Assembly: GCF_000621585.1 (NCBI RefSeq)
Contig: NZ_JHXY01000007.1
Span: 1-64,000, forward strand
Length of the DNA stretch: 64,000 nucleotides
Direction of reading: 5' to 3'
Source: [Eubacterium] cellulosolvens LD2006
GTDB lineage: Bacteria; Bacillota; Clostridia; Lachnospirales; Lachnospiraceae
The translations under genes were made by a program, and so were the position numbers. A model generated the notes under the pieces. The model ran no database searches, was not told where the DNA came from, and was given only the letters and a program-made list of their open reading frames with translations. Positions 19,652 through 28,311 of this stretch are shown here, piece after piece. Within the stretch, counting starts at the first letter, position 1. Every line of letters starts with the position of its first letter.

Positions 19652-22600
19652 TTATTTATCAAGCTGTGATTCCACCAGATCGACGGAAACAAGGGTCGAC
19701 ACACCTTTCTCCTGCATGGTGATACCATACAGACGGTCCGCTGCCGCCATGGATCCGCGTCTGTGAGTAATGATAATAAACTGCGTATTCTTTGTCAACT
19801 TGTGCAGGTAGCTCGCGAAACGGCCGACGTTGTTGTCGTCGAGAGCCGCCTCGATCTCGTCGAGAAGACAGAACGGGGAAGGCTTCAGATTCTGGATCGC
19901 GAACAGAAGGGCGATCGCCGTCAGAGCCTTCTCTCCACCGGAGAGCTGCATCATGTTCTGCAGTTTCTTTCCCGGCGGCTGGGAGATGATAAGGATTCCG
20001 GACTCCAGAATATCCTCATCCTCGACAAGTTCCAGCGTTCCCTTTCCGCCTCCGAACAGAAGCTTGAACACCTTGTCGAACTCGGTGCGGATCTGTCCGA
20101 ACTTCTCACGGAACTGGTTCCGCATCCCCTCGTCCAGCTGACGGATGATCTCCTGAAGATTCTCCGTCGCCTGAATCAGGTCGTCGTGCTGTCCCTGCAG
20201 GAAGTCGTGACGTTCCTTGAGTTCTTTGTACTCCTCAATTGCGTTGACATTGATATTTCCGAGTGCCCTGATCTCGGAGCGAAGAGAAGTGATCTGCTTC
20301 CTGAGCGCGCCTCTCTCCGGCACCTCCTCGAAGGTCAGGTTCTCCGCCTCATCCGGCGTCATCTGATACTCTTCATAGAGGTAGGCGATCTGATTTTCTC
20401 TGGCGTCCTGCAGCTTCTCCATCTGGGCGCCGAGGCGGAAGAGCTCCTGATCCATATCGCTCTTCTGAGAGGAGAGCTCGTCTCTCTTGCTGAAGAACTC
20501 ATGATGACTTCTGGACATCTCCTCTTTCTTTTCGAGAAGTTCCCGGGCCTCACGGCTGTTTTCATCCGCCCTTCGGTCGAGTTCCTCCATCGCCGTCCGG
20601 ATCTCGTCGATCAGCTGCTGACGCTTGTCGGCGTTGCCGGATTCATCCTCCATGCCGGAGCGAATCTGTTCCTCTTCCTCCACAAGTCTCCGGATTTCGT
20701 CTTCCGCCGTGCGGATTTTTTCCTCGATAAATTCCATCTGCTGGCTGATGCCGGAGTAGGCGATCCGTGCCGCGTTCTGGCGGTCGACGGCGTTCTGGGA
20801 TTTCTTCTGAAGTTCCGCCTGTTCCTCGCCGATCTTCCGGATCTTCTCTTTGAGCTCTTCCTCTTCCTTCTCGGAAGTCTCCAGGGCTCCGCCTGTCAGC
20901 GTCCGCTGCTCCCGGATGTCGGCCACCTGGCCCCTGATCTCTGTGAGCTCACTGTTCAGAGCCTCGTAATCTTCTTCCAGAGACTTTGTTCGATTCTTTC
21001 CCGCCTCGTAATTTACTTTCGCCGTGTTCTGACGAAGCGCCAGTTTCTGCAGCTCATCGCCGAGTTCTGTCAGGCTGTCGCGAAGCTCGTTTCTCGCCTC
21101 GCGGTCGGCGCGGATCTTCTTCTGAAGCTCATCCGTCTCTTTCTTGAGAGATGCCGCGCTCTTCTCGAGATCTTCGATCTCTCTTCGTCTTCCGAGAAGA
21201 TTGTTGTTAAATTTGAAAGAACCACCGGTCATGGAACCGCCCGGGGAGAGGAGTTCTCCCTCGAGGGTGACCATTCGAACCGACTGGTGATAGCGCCGGC
21301 TGACAGCGATGGCGTGATCGATGGTGTCCACAACGACTGTTCTGCCGAGCAGTCTCCGCATCACGCCCCGGTAGATCTCCTCGCACTTCACGAGTTCATC
21401 CGCTTTTCCGAGCACGCCGGCTTCCTTCAGAACCGCCGCGTTCACCGAGCCGTTCTCCTCCCGCATTGCGGTGAGCGGAAGGAAGGTCGCTCGTCCGAAA
21501 TGTCCTCTCTTCAAATATTCGATCAGGTATTTGGCGGTCGCCTCGTTGTCGGTGACGATATTCTGAAGGGCGCCTCCGAGAGCTGTCTCGATGGCCATCT
21601 CATACTTCTTGTCTGTCTTGATCAGATCCGCAATGACGCCGTGGATGCCCGGATTTTTGTCTTTGAGCTCCATGACTTTCCGGATGCTGTTGCCGTATCC
21701 TTCATATCGCTCGGTGATGTGTTTGAGCGACTCGAGTCTGGACGCGTCTCTGTGGTACGCCGCCTGCCCGGCTTCGAGCTTCCGGTTGTCCTCGGAGAGG
21801 GATTTCTTCAGCTCCTCGACCTGCCGTTCGATGCCCTCGATCTTCTCGCGCTTCGCGTCCGCCTCCGCGGTGGCCAGACGAAACTCCTCTTCCAGACCCG
21901 CCAGCTTCTCTCTCTCTGTGTCCGCATTTCCCTTCAGGGAGAGCATACGGGAGGAGAGTTCTGCCTTCCGGATCTCAATCTGCTCAAGCATCGTGTCGAA
22001 ACGCTGGATTTTTTCACGAATGGAGGAACGACTGTTCAACAGGCTGATGGTCTCCATTCTTCCCTTTTCCGCCTCAAAGCTGCGCTCCTCGATCTCGGCG
22101 GTCAGAGAAGCGACTTCCGCCTCCCTCGCCTCTTTCTCTTCCTTTGCCTTCGCCAGTTCTCCGGCGATCTCTTCCTTCTTCGCGAGCTGTTCGTCGATGC
22201 CTTTCTGTCTCTGTTCCCTGTCCGCCTCGAGGGCCTGCAGGCGGTCTCCAAAGATCCTGCTGTTGGTCTCAGCGGCACGAATCTGCTCCATGAGGACGTC
22301 GATCTGACCTTTGTACTGCTGTTTCTGCACTTCGTCCTTCTGGCTCTGCTCGCGGACTTCCGTCAGCTTCTGATCGAGCTTCTCAAGACTCACCTCGATC
22401 TCCTCGTACTCCCGGCGGGTCTTCTCGAGCTGGTTTCCGAGATCTGTGAGCTGGTTCTCGGCGATTTTCTTTTTCTCTCCGAGGGTGGAGAGCTGTGTCT
22501 CCGTCTCCTTCTCGTCGATCTGGAAGAGCTGAATGTCCATCGTGCGAAGGGAATCACGCTTGGTCAGATAATCCTCCGCCTTCTTCGCCTGTCCCTCGAG

Positions 22601-23212
22601 GGGGCCGAGCTGTCTCGTGACCTCGCTTAAGATGTCGTTGACACGGATCAGGTTCGACTGCTCGTCGCCGAGTTTTTTCAGCGAGGTCGCCTTGCGCCGC
22701 TTGAACTTTACGATTCCCGCAGCCTCATCGAAGAGTTCTCTTCTCTCCTCCGGTTTTCCGCTGAGGATCTTCTCGATCTGACCCTGTCCGATGATCGAAT
22801 AGCCCTCTTTACCGATACCTGTGTCGTAAAAGAGCTCATTGATATCGCGCAGACGGCAGTTCCTGCCGTTCAGCAGGTACTCGCTCTCCCCGGAGCGGTA
22901 GAGCTTACGGGTGACGGTCACTTCGTCCGCGTCAAAGCCAAGTTTTCTGTCCGCATTGTCAAGTGTAATTGCAACAGAAGCAAAGCCCAGAGGTTTCCTG
23001 TTCTGGGTTCCGGCAAAAATAACGTCCTGCATGTTGCCGCCTCGAAGCTGCTTGGCGCTCTGCTCTCCGAGCACCCAGCGCACGGCGTCGCCGACGTTAC
23101 TCTTTCCGGAACCGTTCGGTCCAACGATGCCCGTGACACCGTTGTCAAACTCCAGTTTTGTTTTCATTGCAAAGGACTTGAAGCCCTGCATTTCAATCGA
23201 TTTAAGATACAT
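19652..23212 (-). CDS. smc: Chromosome segregation protein SMC
   Basis: ATPase of the condensin-like SMC-ScpAB complex that compacts and segregates the chromosome. The 1186-residue protein has Walker A GPNGSGKSN (31-39), long coiled coils on each side of a hinge (about 510-670), the ABC signature LSGGEKALTA (about 1090) and Walker B CLLDEIEAALDD (about 1115). It starts 4 bases after the rnc stop, within the plsX-acpP-rnc-smc-ftsY operon. Confidence 0.97.
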   Translation of the reverse strand: MYLKSIEMQGFKSFAMKTKLEFDNGVTGIVGPNGSGKSNVGDAVRWVLGEQSAKQLRGGNMQDVIFAGTQNRKPLGFASVAITLDNADRKLGFDADEVTVTRKLYRSGESEYLLNGRNCRLRDINELFYDTGIGKEGYSIIGQGQIEKILSGKPEERRELFDEAAGIVKFKRRKATSLKKLGDEQSNLIRVNDILSEVTRQLGPLEGQAKKAEDYLTKRDSLRTMDIQLFQIDEKETETQLSTLGEKKKIAENQLTDLGNQLEKTRREYEEIEVSLEKLDQKLTEVREQSQKDEVQKQQYKGQIDVLMEQIRAAETNSRIFGDRLQALEADREQRQKGIDEQLAKKEEIAGELAKAKEEKEAREAEVASLTAEIEERSFEAEKGRMETISLLNSRSSIREKIQRFDTMLEQIEIRKAELSSRMLSLKGNADTEREKLAGLEEEFRLATAEADAKREKIEGIERQVEELKKSLSEDNRKLEAGQAAYHRDASRLESLKHITERYEGYGNSIRKVMELKDKNPGIHGVIADLIKTDKKYEMAIETALGGALQNIVTDNEATAKYLIEYLKRGHFGRATFLPLTAMREENGSVNAAVLKEAGVLGKADELVKCEEIYRGVMRRLLGRTVVVDTIDHAIAVSRRYHQSVRMVTLEGELLSPGGSMTGGSFKFNNNLLGRRREIEDLEKSAASLKKETDELQKKIRADREARNELRDSLTELGDELQKLALRQNTAKVNYEAGKNRTKSLEEDYEALNSELTEIRGQVADIREQRTLTGGALETSEKEEEELKEKIRKIGEEQAELQKKSQNAVDRQNAARIAYSGISQQMEFIEEKIRTAEDEIRRLVEEEEQIRSGMEDESGNADKRQQLIDEIRTAMEELDRRADENSREARELLEKKEEMSRSHHEFFSKRDELSSQKSDMDQELFRLGAQMEKLQDARENQIAYLYEEYQMTPDEAENLTFEEVPERGALRKQITSLRSEIRALGNINVNAIEEYKELKERHDFLQGQHDDLIQATENLQEIIRQLDEGMRNQFREKFGQIRTEFDKVFKLLFGGGKGTLELVEDEDILESGILIISQPPGKKLQNMMQLSGGEKALTAIALLFAIQNLKPSPFCLLDEIEAALDDNNVGRFASYLHKLTKNTQFIIITHRRGSMAAADRLYGITMQEKGVSTLVSVDLVESQLDK

Positions 23213-23216
23213 ATAC

Positions 23217-23912
23217 TCAACCCTGTCCGTCTATTTTGGTAGCCGCAAGAATTGCCTTGTATGCAGCCTGCTGCTCAGCGGCCTTCTTGGAATGGCCGGT
23301 ACCTCTTCCGAGCAGTTTGTCTCCGAGTCTCACTTCCGCCTCAAAAACCTTCTCGTGATCCGGTCCGCTCTCGCCGACGATCTCATAGCTCAGATCCTCG
23401 TCCGTCACCGACTGAATCATCTCCTGCAGGCGCGTCTTGCTGTCGTGGAACAGCTGCTTATTCTCCACATCATTCATAATGTAGCGGAGGATAAATTTCT
23501 TCGCCTCCTCAAAACCGCCGTCTTTAAAAATCGCGCCGATCGTCGCCTCGAGAGCGTCCGATACCACGGAATCTCTCTTTCTTCCTCCGGTCGCGTCCTC
23601 GCCTTTTCCAAGAAGCAGGTACTCCTGCAGTCCGATACATCTCGCGTCATAGGCAAGGGTCGGCTCGCAGACGAGACTTGCACGAAGTCTTGTCAGTTTT
23701 CCCTCCGGCATCTCCGGATAGGTGTCGTAGAGATACTCGCTGGATACAAGTTCCAGCACGGCGTCCCCGAGAAACTCCAGTCTCTCGTTGCAGCCCCTGT
23801 GTCCCAGATGCTGCTCGTTCGCGTAGGAGCTGTGGCTCATCGCAAGCTTCAACCAGGAGATGTCGTTGAATACATGCCCTGTCTTCTGTTCCAGTTCTCT
23901 CAGTTTCTTCAT
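23217..23912 (-). CDS. rnc: Ribonuclease III
   Basis: Cleaves double-stranded RNA in rRNA precursors and structured mRNAs. The 231-residue protein carries the catalytic signature NERLEFLGDAVLEL, and its C-terminal double-stranded RNA-binding domain ends in GRGTGHSKKAAEQQAAYKAI. ATG 23912 (MKKLRELEQ) is chosen over 23951 because AAGGAAAA lies directly upstream and matches the family N-terminus. Its likely substrates here include the long intergenic hairpins described elsewhere in this window. Confidence 0.95.
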   Translation of the reverse strand: MKKLRELEQKTGHVFNDISWLKLAMSHSSYANEQHLGHRGCNERLEFLGDAVLELVSSEYLYDTYPEMPEGKLTRLRASLVCEPTLAYDARCIGLQEYLLLGKGEDATGGRKRDSVVSDALEATIGAIFKDGGFEEAKKFILRYIMNDVENKQLFHDSKTRLQEMIQSVTDEDLSYEIVGESGPDHEKVFEAEVRLGDKLLGRGTGHSKKAAEQQAAYKAILAATKIDGQG

Positions 23913-23980
23913 TCTGTTTTTTCCTTCTTTACACAAACTCAAAGGCTGCAAGCGGAAGATCCGAAAGCAGCCTGTCTCAT

Positions 23981-24208
23981 TTAATTCACTTTCTTCTGAA
24001 TTAAATCGACCACATCACTTACCTTTGTGACCTTCTCGAATTCTTCAGATGAAATCGTTATATAAAATTGTTCACTCACACGAATCATGATCTGATACAA
24101 ATCCAGAGAATCCGCACCCAGATCACAGAAAAATGTGGACTCCGGAAGAACCTCTCTGTAGTCCAGACGAAGAATATCAGCTACAATCTTCTGCAGTATT
24201 TCCAGCAT
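23981..24208 (-). CDS. acpP: Acyl carrier protein (first copy)
   Basis: A 75-residue acidic four-helix protein that carries acyl chains on 4'-phosphopantetheine at the serine of LGADSLDLYQI. It lies between plsX and rnc, the classical position of the fatty-acid/phospholipid ACP gene. It is more divergent from the usual DSLD-type AcpP than the second copy at 41435-41668 (for example FCDLGADSLDLYQIMIRVSE), so the two ACPs may have different roles. Confidence 0.88.
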   Translation of the reverse strand: MLEILQKIVADILRLDYREVLPESTFFCDLGADSLDLYQIMIRVSEQFYITISSEEFEKVTKVSDVVDLIQKKVN

Positions 24209-24284
24209 TCTTATTCTGCCTCGCTTTTTATAGGATATCGAATGTCTCCTGTGACATTCTTACGGAAAAAAAGCTCTTTCCGCA

Positions 24285-25316
24285 TTACTCGGCAGAACCC
24301 TTCGCAGCCGACTCTTTCGCCAGAAACTCCTGAATCTTGCCATTTACATCCTGCTCTTTGAACTGGATGCACTGCAGGATCGTGTTCTTAACCTCTCCTG
24401 CCTTTGCACTTCCGTGCGTTTTTACAACAAGCCCTTTCAGCCCCAGAAGCGGAGCCCCACCGTAATTTGAAGAGTCAAATTTCTTCAGGGTTTTCTTCAG
24501 TGCAGGCTTCGCAAGAGCAGCTCCGATTGTCGAGAGCAGTGTGCTGGTGAGTCCGGCCTTGATCTGATGCAGGAGAACGCTTCCGACGCCTTCGTACATC
24601 TTGAGTATGACGTTTCCGACAAACGCCTCTGTGACATAGACGTCAGCGGCTCCCTTCGGAATATCCCTTGCCTCGACATTGCCGATGAAGTTGATATCCG
24701 GGCAGGCTTTCAGAAGCGGATAGGTCTCTTTGCAGAGCGCATTTCCCTTCTCTTCCTCTGCGCCGATGTTCACCAGACCGACACGCGGTTTGCTGATGCC
24801 CATGACATTCTTCATGTAGATCGAACCGATCACCGCGAACTGAACCAGATGGTTCGGTCTCGCGTCGACACTCGCGCCGCAGTCAATCAGAAGGCTTGCT
24901 CCCTTTGCCGTCGGGATGAGCGGTGCCAGGGGCGCGCGGTGAACGCCGCGGATTTTCTTGACGATCGCCTGTCCGCCGACGAGAACGGCTCCTGTACTTC
25001 CGGAGGACACGAAGGCATCCGCCTCCCCTTTGTGCACGAGGTTCAGACCGACAACGAGGGAAGAGTCTTTCTTGGACTGGATCGCCTTCACCGGCGGTTC
25101 TCCTGTCTCAATGATCTGACTGGCGTGTACCACGCGCACACGGGACGTCGGATACTGATACTTGCCGAGTTCGGCATTTACTACGTCCTCGGGACCGGTA
25201 AAAATGATCTCGATGTTCTCATTTTCCGCCAGTGCCTCGATCGCTCCCCTGACGATTTCCTCAGGAGCATTGTCACCACCCATTGCGTCAACAACTACTC
25301 TGATGCTCTCACTCAT
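24285..25316 (-). CDS. plsX: Phosphate acyltransferase PlsX
   Basis: Converts acyl-ACP to acyl-phosphate, the donor for PlsY in phosphatidic acid synthesis. The 343-residue protein begins with the typical VVVDAMGGDNAPEEIVRGA and contains SSGSTGAVLVGG and DCGASVDARPNHLVQFA. AGGTGAGAAG precedes ATG 25316. It is followed by acpP, rnc, smc and ftsY, a conserved Firmicute order, and preceded by a lipoprotein gene that carries the upstream promoter. Confidence 0.96.
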   Translation of the reverse strand: MSESIRVVVDAMGGDNAPEEIVRGAIEALAENENIEIIFTGPEDVVNAELGKYQYPTSRVRVVHASQIIETGEPPVKAIQSKKDSSLVVGLNLVHKGEADAFVSSGSTGAVLVGGQAIVKKIRGVHRAPLAPLIPTAKGASLLIDCGASVDARPNHLVQFAVIGSIYMKNVMGISKPRVGLVNIGAEEEKGNALCKETYPLLKACPDINFIGNVEARDIPKGAADVYVTEAFVGNVILKMYEGVGSVLLHQIKAGLTSTLLSTIGAALAKPALKKTLKKFDSSNYGGAPLLGLKGLVVKTHGSAKAGEVKNTILQCIQFKEQDVNGKIQEFLAKESAAKGSAE

Positions 25317-25348
25317 ATCTTCTCACCTCATCCTCATAGACCGTTCAT

Positions 25349-26158
25349 TTACTGGCCGTCCGCCGCCTCATCCTTCTGCTCTGCTGCAGGATCCTGTGCG
25401 GCATCTTCTGCTGCATGCTGTGCCTCTTTTGCAGCTGCATCGTCCGCAGGCTGTGCCGCCTGCTCCGTTTCTGCCTCCACCGGCTGCGCCTGAACGTTTG
25501 CAACATTGATAAACGCACCGCTTCCCGGATCGATCGCATAACCGTTCTCGTTGAAGGTGTAGATGGTACCTTCGATTTCCATCGTCGTATTGGAAGGGAA
25601 CGAACCGTCGTCATGATTGAGATACTGGAAACCGCCGTTGTCGGCATTCTGCTGCCAGTACATATTCGACCACACGATTACCTCGCGCACGTTGCTGGTC
25701 ACCATGTTGACCTTTCCGTTCTTATTGTTATAGGCAACCACGTAGTAATAGGTAGTGCCTCCCTTGTCTGTTTTCGGCGAATAGGAACTGGACGTTGCGC
25801 CCTTGATCGGCGTACCGCCTCCGTTGGATTTCACGTTGTTGCTGAACCACTGGTAGGTGACTTTTCCGCCGTCACTGACCTTGGCCTCTGCAAGCATGGA
25901 AAACGTATTCCCCTCGGATATATTCGTTGAACCGGACAGATCAGCGACGAACTCCGGCTTGTCGAGTGACTTGTCGATCTTCAGCGCTTTTACCGGCGTT
26001 CCCTCTTCCGAAGAAGATACGGTTGCGACAACTTTCTCTTTGGAGTTTGTGGCCTTTCCGACAACATTCTCCATCACACCGGAAAATGAACATCCGGTCA
26101 AGAGCAGTGAGGAAGTCATGCCGATGGCAAGGATTCCTGCTAATCTGTTACCCTTCAT
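25349..26158 (-). CDS. Putative lipoprotein with Ig-like domain and Ala/Glu-rich tail
   Basis: A 269-residue exported protein of unknown function. It has a lipoprotein signal peptide with lipobox LLTGC (C23), an Ig-like segment (about 85-165, VTYQWFSNN, GTTYYYVVAYN), then a segment with FNENGYAIDPG. It ends in a low-complexity tail of about 55 residues rich in Ala, Glu, Asp and Gln. It should sit on the outer face of the membrane. It lies at the head of the plsX operon behind a strong promoter and 32 bases before plsX, an unusual position. Confidence 0.75.
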   Translation of the reverse strand: MKGNRLAGILAIGMTSSLLLTGCSFSGVMENVVGKATNSKEKVVATVSSSEEGTPVKALKIDKSLDKPEFVADLSGSTNISEGNTFSMLAEAKVSDGGKVTYQWFSNNVKSNGGGTPIKGATSSSYSPKTDKGGTTYYYVVAYNNKNGKVNMVTSNVREVIVWSNMYWQQNADNGGFQYLNHDDGSFPSNTTMEIEGTIYTFNENGYAIDPGSGAFINVANVQAQPVEAETEQAAQPADDAAAKEAQHAAEDAAQDPAAEQKDEAADGQ

Positions 26159-26222
26159 ATCTAAATCCCCTTTTCAGATTTTTATTACACAATTGTTAAC
26201 ATATTGTTCCACAATAAAGCTG

Positions 26223-26252
26223 ATTATAGCATGGCTGTCGACAAGCTGTCAA
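26223..26252 (-). promoter_or_regulatory. Promoter of the lipoprotein-plsX operon
   Basis: Consensus boxes on the minus strand: TTGACA (26247-26252), 18-base spacer, TGcTATAAT (hexamer 26223-26228). The leader is about 58 bases and includes TGTTAACAATTG. This should drive lipoprotein, plsX, acpP, rnc, smc and ftsY. Confidence 0.8.
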
Positions 26253-26254
26253 AC

Positions 26255-26423
26255 CACGTGAGGTGGACGCGAACCGGCGACGGCGATCTTCTCTCACTCG
26301 TCGCTTCGCGTAACTGCTATATCTTCACGTGTAAAATGAGCCATGCCGCATAAATCTGCGTGCCATGTCATGTCTGCAAACAAGCTTGCACATGACATAA
26401 CACGCAGAGATACATGGCTCATT
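26255..26423. repeat. Two adjacent large imperfect palindromes
   Basis: The first, 26255-26331, is bounded by CACGTG/CACGTG with inner pairs CGCGAA/TTCGCG and CGACG/CGTCG. The second, 26335-26423, is bounded by AATGAGCCATG/CATGGCTCATT with inner pairs CTGCGTG/CACGCAG and ATGTCATGT/ACATGACAT. They lie just upstream of the lipoprotein-plsX promoter and next to family 2 repeat B. Either strand would fold into a long hairpin. Confidence 0.7.
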
Positions 26424-26428
26424 GCACA

Positions 26429-26604
26429 GAACAAAGTCCGCAAGCGGACATCGACTCTCCCATCCCCCTCATTCCTGAGGGGAGCGCAGCAGGACTTTGG
26501 CGCGCGAGCAGAATCGCGTAAGCGATCTTCTTATCTGCGAGCTGCGCATCCCGCGGAGCGTTTTGTCTCATAGGGAATGCGAAGCAATTTCCTATGAGAC
26601 GAAA
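26429..26604 (-). repeat. Intergenic structured repeat, family 2, copy B
   Basis: Read on the minus strand, it begins right after the rpmF terminator with a hairpin TTTCGTCTCATAGG / CCTATGAGACAAAA (26591-26604 / 26561-26574). Then come GCTCCGCGGGATGCGC, CTCGCAGAT, a GCTTACGCGATTCTGCTCG stretch, a CCCCTCAGGAATGAGGGGG hairpin, and GTCCGCTTGCGGAC with TTTGTTC. The same order occurs in copies C and E. Confidence 0.8.
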
Positions 26605-26631
26605 AAGGACCGCCGCTTTCGCGACGGTCCT
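26601..26631 (-). terminator. Intrinsic terminator of rpmF
   Basis: Stem AGGACCG(C)CG / CG(A)CGGTCCT around a TTTCG-type loop (26606-26631), followed on the minus strand by TTTTTCG, 15 bases after the rpmF stop. Confidence 0.85.
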
Positions 26632-26646
26632 CCCAAATATCCTAAA

Positions 26647-26832
26647 TTATGCTTCCTCTACATCAAGAATCTGTTTCTTGTTGTAAGTTCCACAGTTTTT
26701 GCAGACTCTGTGAGGCATCATAAGTGCTCCGCATTTGCTGCATTTTACAAGATTCGGAGCAGACATTTTCCAGTTTGCTCTTCTCATGTCTCTATGGGAT
26801 TTGGATGATTTATTTTTTGGACAGATGGACAT
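26647..26832 (-). CDS. rpmF: 50S ribosomal protein L32
   Basis: A 61-residue ribosomal protein with the zinc-binding (C+) form: CSKCG and CKNCG. Ribosome-binding site AGGAGGTG lies upstream. In many Firmicutes a DUF177 (YceD) gene lies between ackA and rpmF. Here only 167 bases separate them, and they hold the rpmF promoter instead, so the gene is transcribed alone between a strong promoter and a strong terminator. Confidence 0.96.
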   Translation of the reverse strand: MSICPKNKSSKSHRDMRRANWKMSAPNLVKCSKCGALMMPHRVCKNCGTYNKKQILDVEEA

Positions 26833-26897
26833 ACTAACACCTCCTCAGACTGCGTTTATTCAAAATAAACCTTATTTTTCTCAATCACACTTTTAAG

Positions 26898-26926
26898 ATT
26901 ATACACATAGTAAAAGTCTTTGTCAA
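26898..26926 (-). promoter_or_regulatory. rpmF: Strong rpmF promoter
   Basis: Perfect consensus on the minus strand: TTGACA (26921-26926), 17-base spacer, TATAAT (26898-26903). The leader is about 60 bases. This is the best-matching promoter in the window. Confidence 0.9.
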
Positions 26927-26999
26927 GACGAAAAATCCGTAAATTTCACACAAGTCTATTTATGCATGTTACCGCAGTCAATTGTACTCTTTCTTTATT

Positions 27000-28196
27000 C
27001 TATGCGTTGACGATCGCCACGGTATCACGGCAGATCGCCAGCTCCTCGTTGGTCGGGATGACGCATACTTTTACGCCGGATTCCGGTGTGGAGATTACTT
27101 CGTTATCTCCGCTCTTCGCGTTCTTCTCCTCATCGAGTTTCACGCCAAGGTATCCGAGATACTCGCAGACTGCTGTGCGGATTCTTCCGTCGTGCTCACC
27201 GATTCCTGCGGTGAAGGCGATCGCATCCACGCCGTTCATGGCTGCAACATATGCTCCGACGGTTGTAGCTACGCGGTACTCGAATACTTCGAGAGCAACC
27301 TTCGCGTCGTGGTTTCCGCTCTCTGCCGCCGCTGTGAGATCGCGGAAATCGGAGGATACACCTCTGGAGAGGCCGTATACACCGGATTTTTTGTTGAGGA
27401 TCTGAAGAACGCCCTCCGCGTCGAGGTTCAGCTTCTTTCCGAGGAATTCAACGACCGCCGGATCCAGATCACCGGATCTTGTACCCATGGCAAGACCTGC
27501 AAGAGGTGTGAGTCCCATGGATGTGTCCACGCACTTGCCGTTCTTTACCGCGCTCACGGAAGCACCGTTTCCAAGGTGGCAGACGATCACTTTGCTGTTC
27601 TCCGGATCGAGTCCGAGGAACGAGATTGCCTCTTTGGATACAAAGCTGTGGGAAGTTCCGTGGAAGCCGTATTTACGGATGTGATAATCCTCATAGTACT
27701 CTACCGGAATTGCGTAGAGGTATGCCTTCTCCGGCATCGTCTGATGGAAGGCAGTATCAAAACATCCGACCATCGGAACCCCCGGCATCAGCTCCTGGCA
27801 CACGCGGATTCCGATCAGGTTCGCCGGGTTGTGAAGAGGCGCAAGCTCGGAGCACTCTTCGAGTGCCTGAATCATGGCATCGTCTACTTTTGCAGAAGCG
27901 GCAAACTTCTCTCCGCCGTGTACGACACGATGTCCGACTGCATCGATCTCTTTGAGAGATTTTACAGCGCCGGATTTCTCATTGACAAGGGCGTCAAGAA
28001 CCATCTGAATGGCCTCTTTGTGAGTCGGCATCGGAGCTTCTGTGATCTCTTTGTCCATGCCGGCCTTCTCATAAACGAGACGTCCGTCGATACCGATTCT
28101 CTCGCAAAGTCCTTTTGCAAGAACGTCCTCGGAGTCAGAATCAATCAGCTGATACTTTAATGAAGAACTGCCGCAGTTGATAACTAATACTTTCAT
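27000..28196 (-). CDS. ackA: Acetate kinase
   Basis: Makes ATP and acetate from acetyl phosphate, the final step of acetogenic fermentation. The 398-residue length is standard. The N-terminal MKVLVINCGSSSLKYQLID and the motifs HRVVHGGEKFA, CHLGNGASVSAV and FTAGIGEHDGRIR are family signatures. GGAGATCATC precedes ATG 28196. It follows pta by 115 bases containing a hairpin, and the two form the Pta-Ack pathway. Confidence 0.97.
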   Translation of the reverse strand: MKVLVINCGSSSLKYQLIDSDSEDVLAKGLCERIGIDGRLVYEKAGMDKEITEAPMPTHKEAIQMVLDALVNEKSGAVKSLKEIDAVGHRVVHGGEKFAASAKVDDAMIQALEECSELAPLHNPANLIGIRVCQELMPGVPMVGCFDTAFHQTMPEKAYLYAIPVEYYEDYHIRKYGFHGTSHSFVSKEAISFLGLDPENSKVIVCHLGNGASVSAVKNGKCVDTSMGLTPLAGLAMGTRSGDLDPAVVEFLGKKLNLDAEGVLQILNKKSGVYGLSRGVSSDFRDLTAAAESGNHDAKVALEVFEYRVATTVGAYVAAMNGVDAIAFTAGIGEHDGRIRTAVCEYLGYLGVKLDEEKNAKSGDNEVISTPESGVKVCVIPTNEELAICRDTVAIVNA

Positions 28197-28234
28197 GATG
28201 ATCTCCTATCCGTTTATGTATTTGCATAAGTCCG

Positions 28235-28292
28235 GTCTCAAAGCAGGCACAGACGCGTTTTTTACACGCAGATCCGTGGGTGCTTTTGAGAC
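28235..28292 (-). other. Hairpin between pta and ackA
   Basis: Minus-strand stem GTCTCAAA(A)GCA / TGCTTTGAGAC closing a loop of about 35 bases. There is no T-run after it, so it is more likely an mRNA processing or stability element than a terminator. It could set the pta:ackA ratio. Confidence 0.5.
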
Positions 28293-28311
28293 AAGTTCAA
28301 TTTAATTATGA

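Noticed and set aside
19763-22630. 955-codon open frame on the plus strand opposite smc
   Set aside because: It is the mirror of a well-supported SMC gene; the predicted protein has no recognisable domain and reflects codon bias in the coiled coils.
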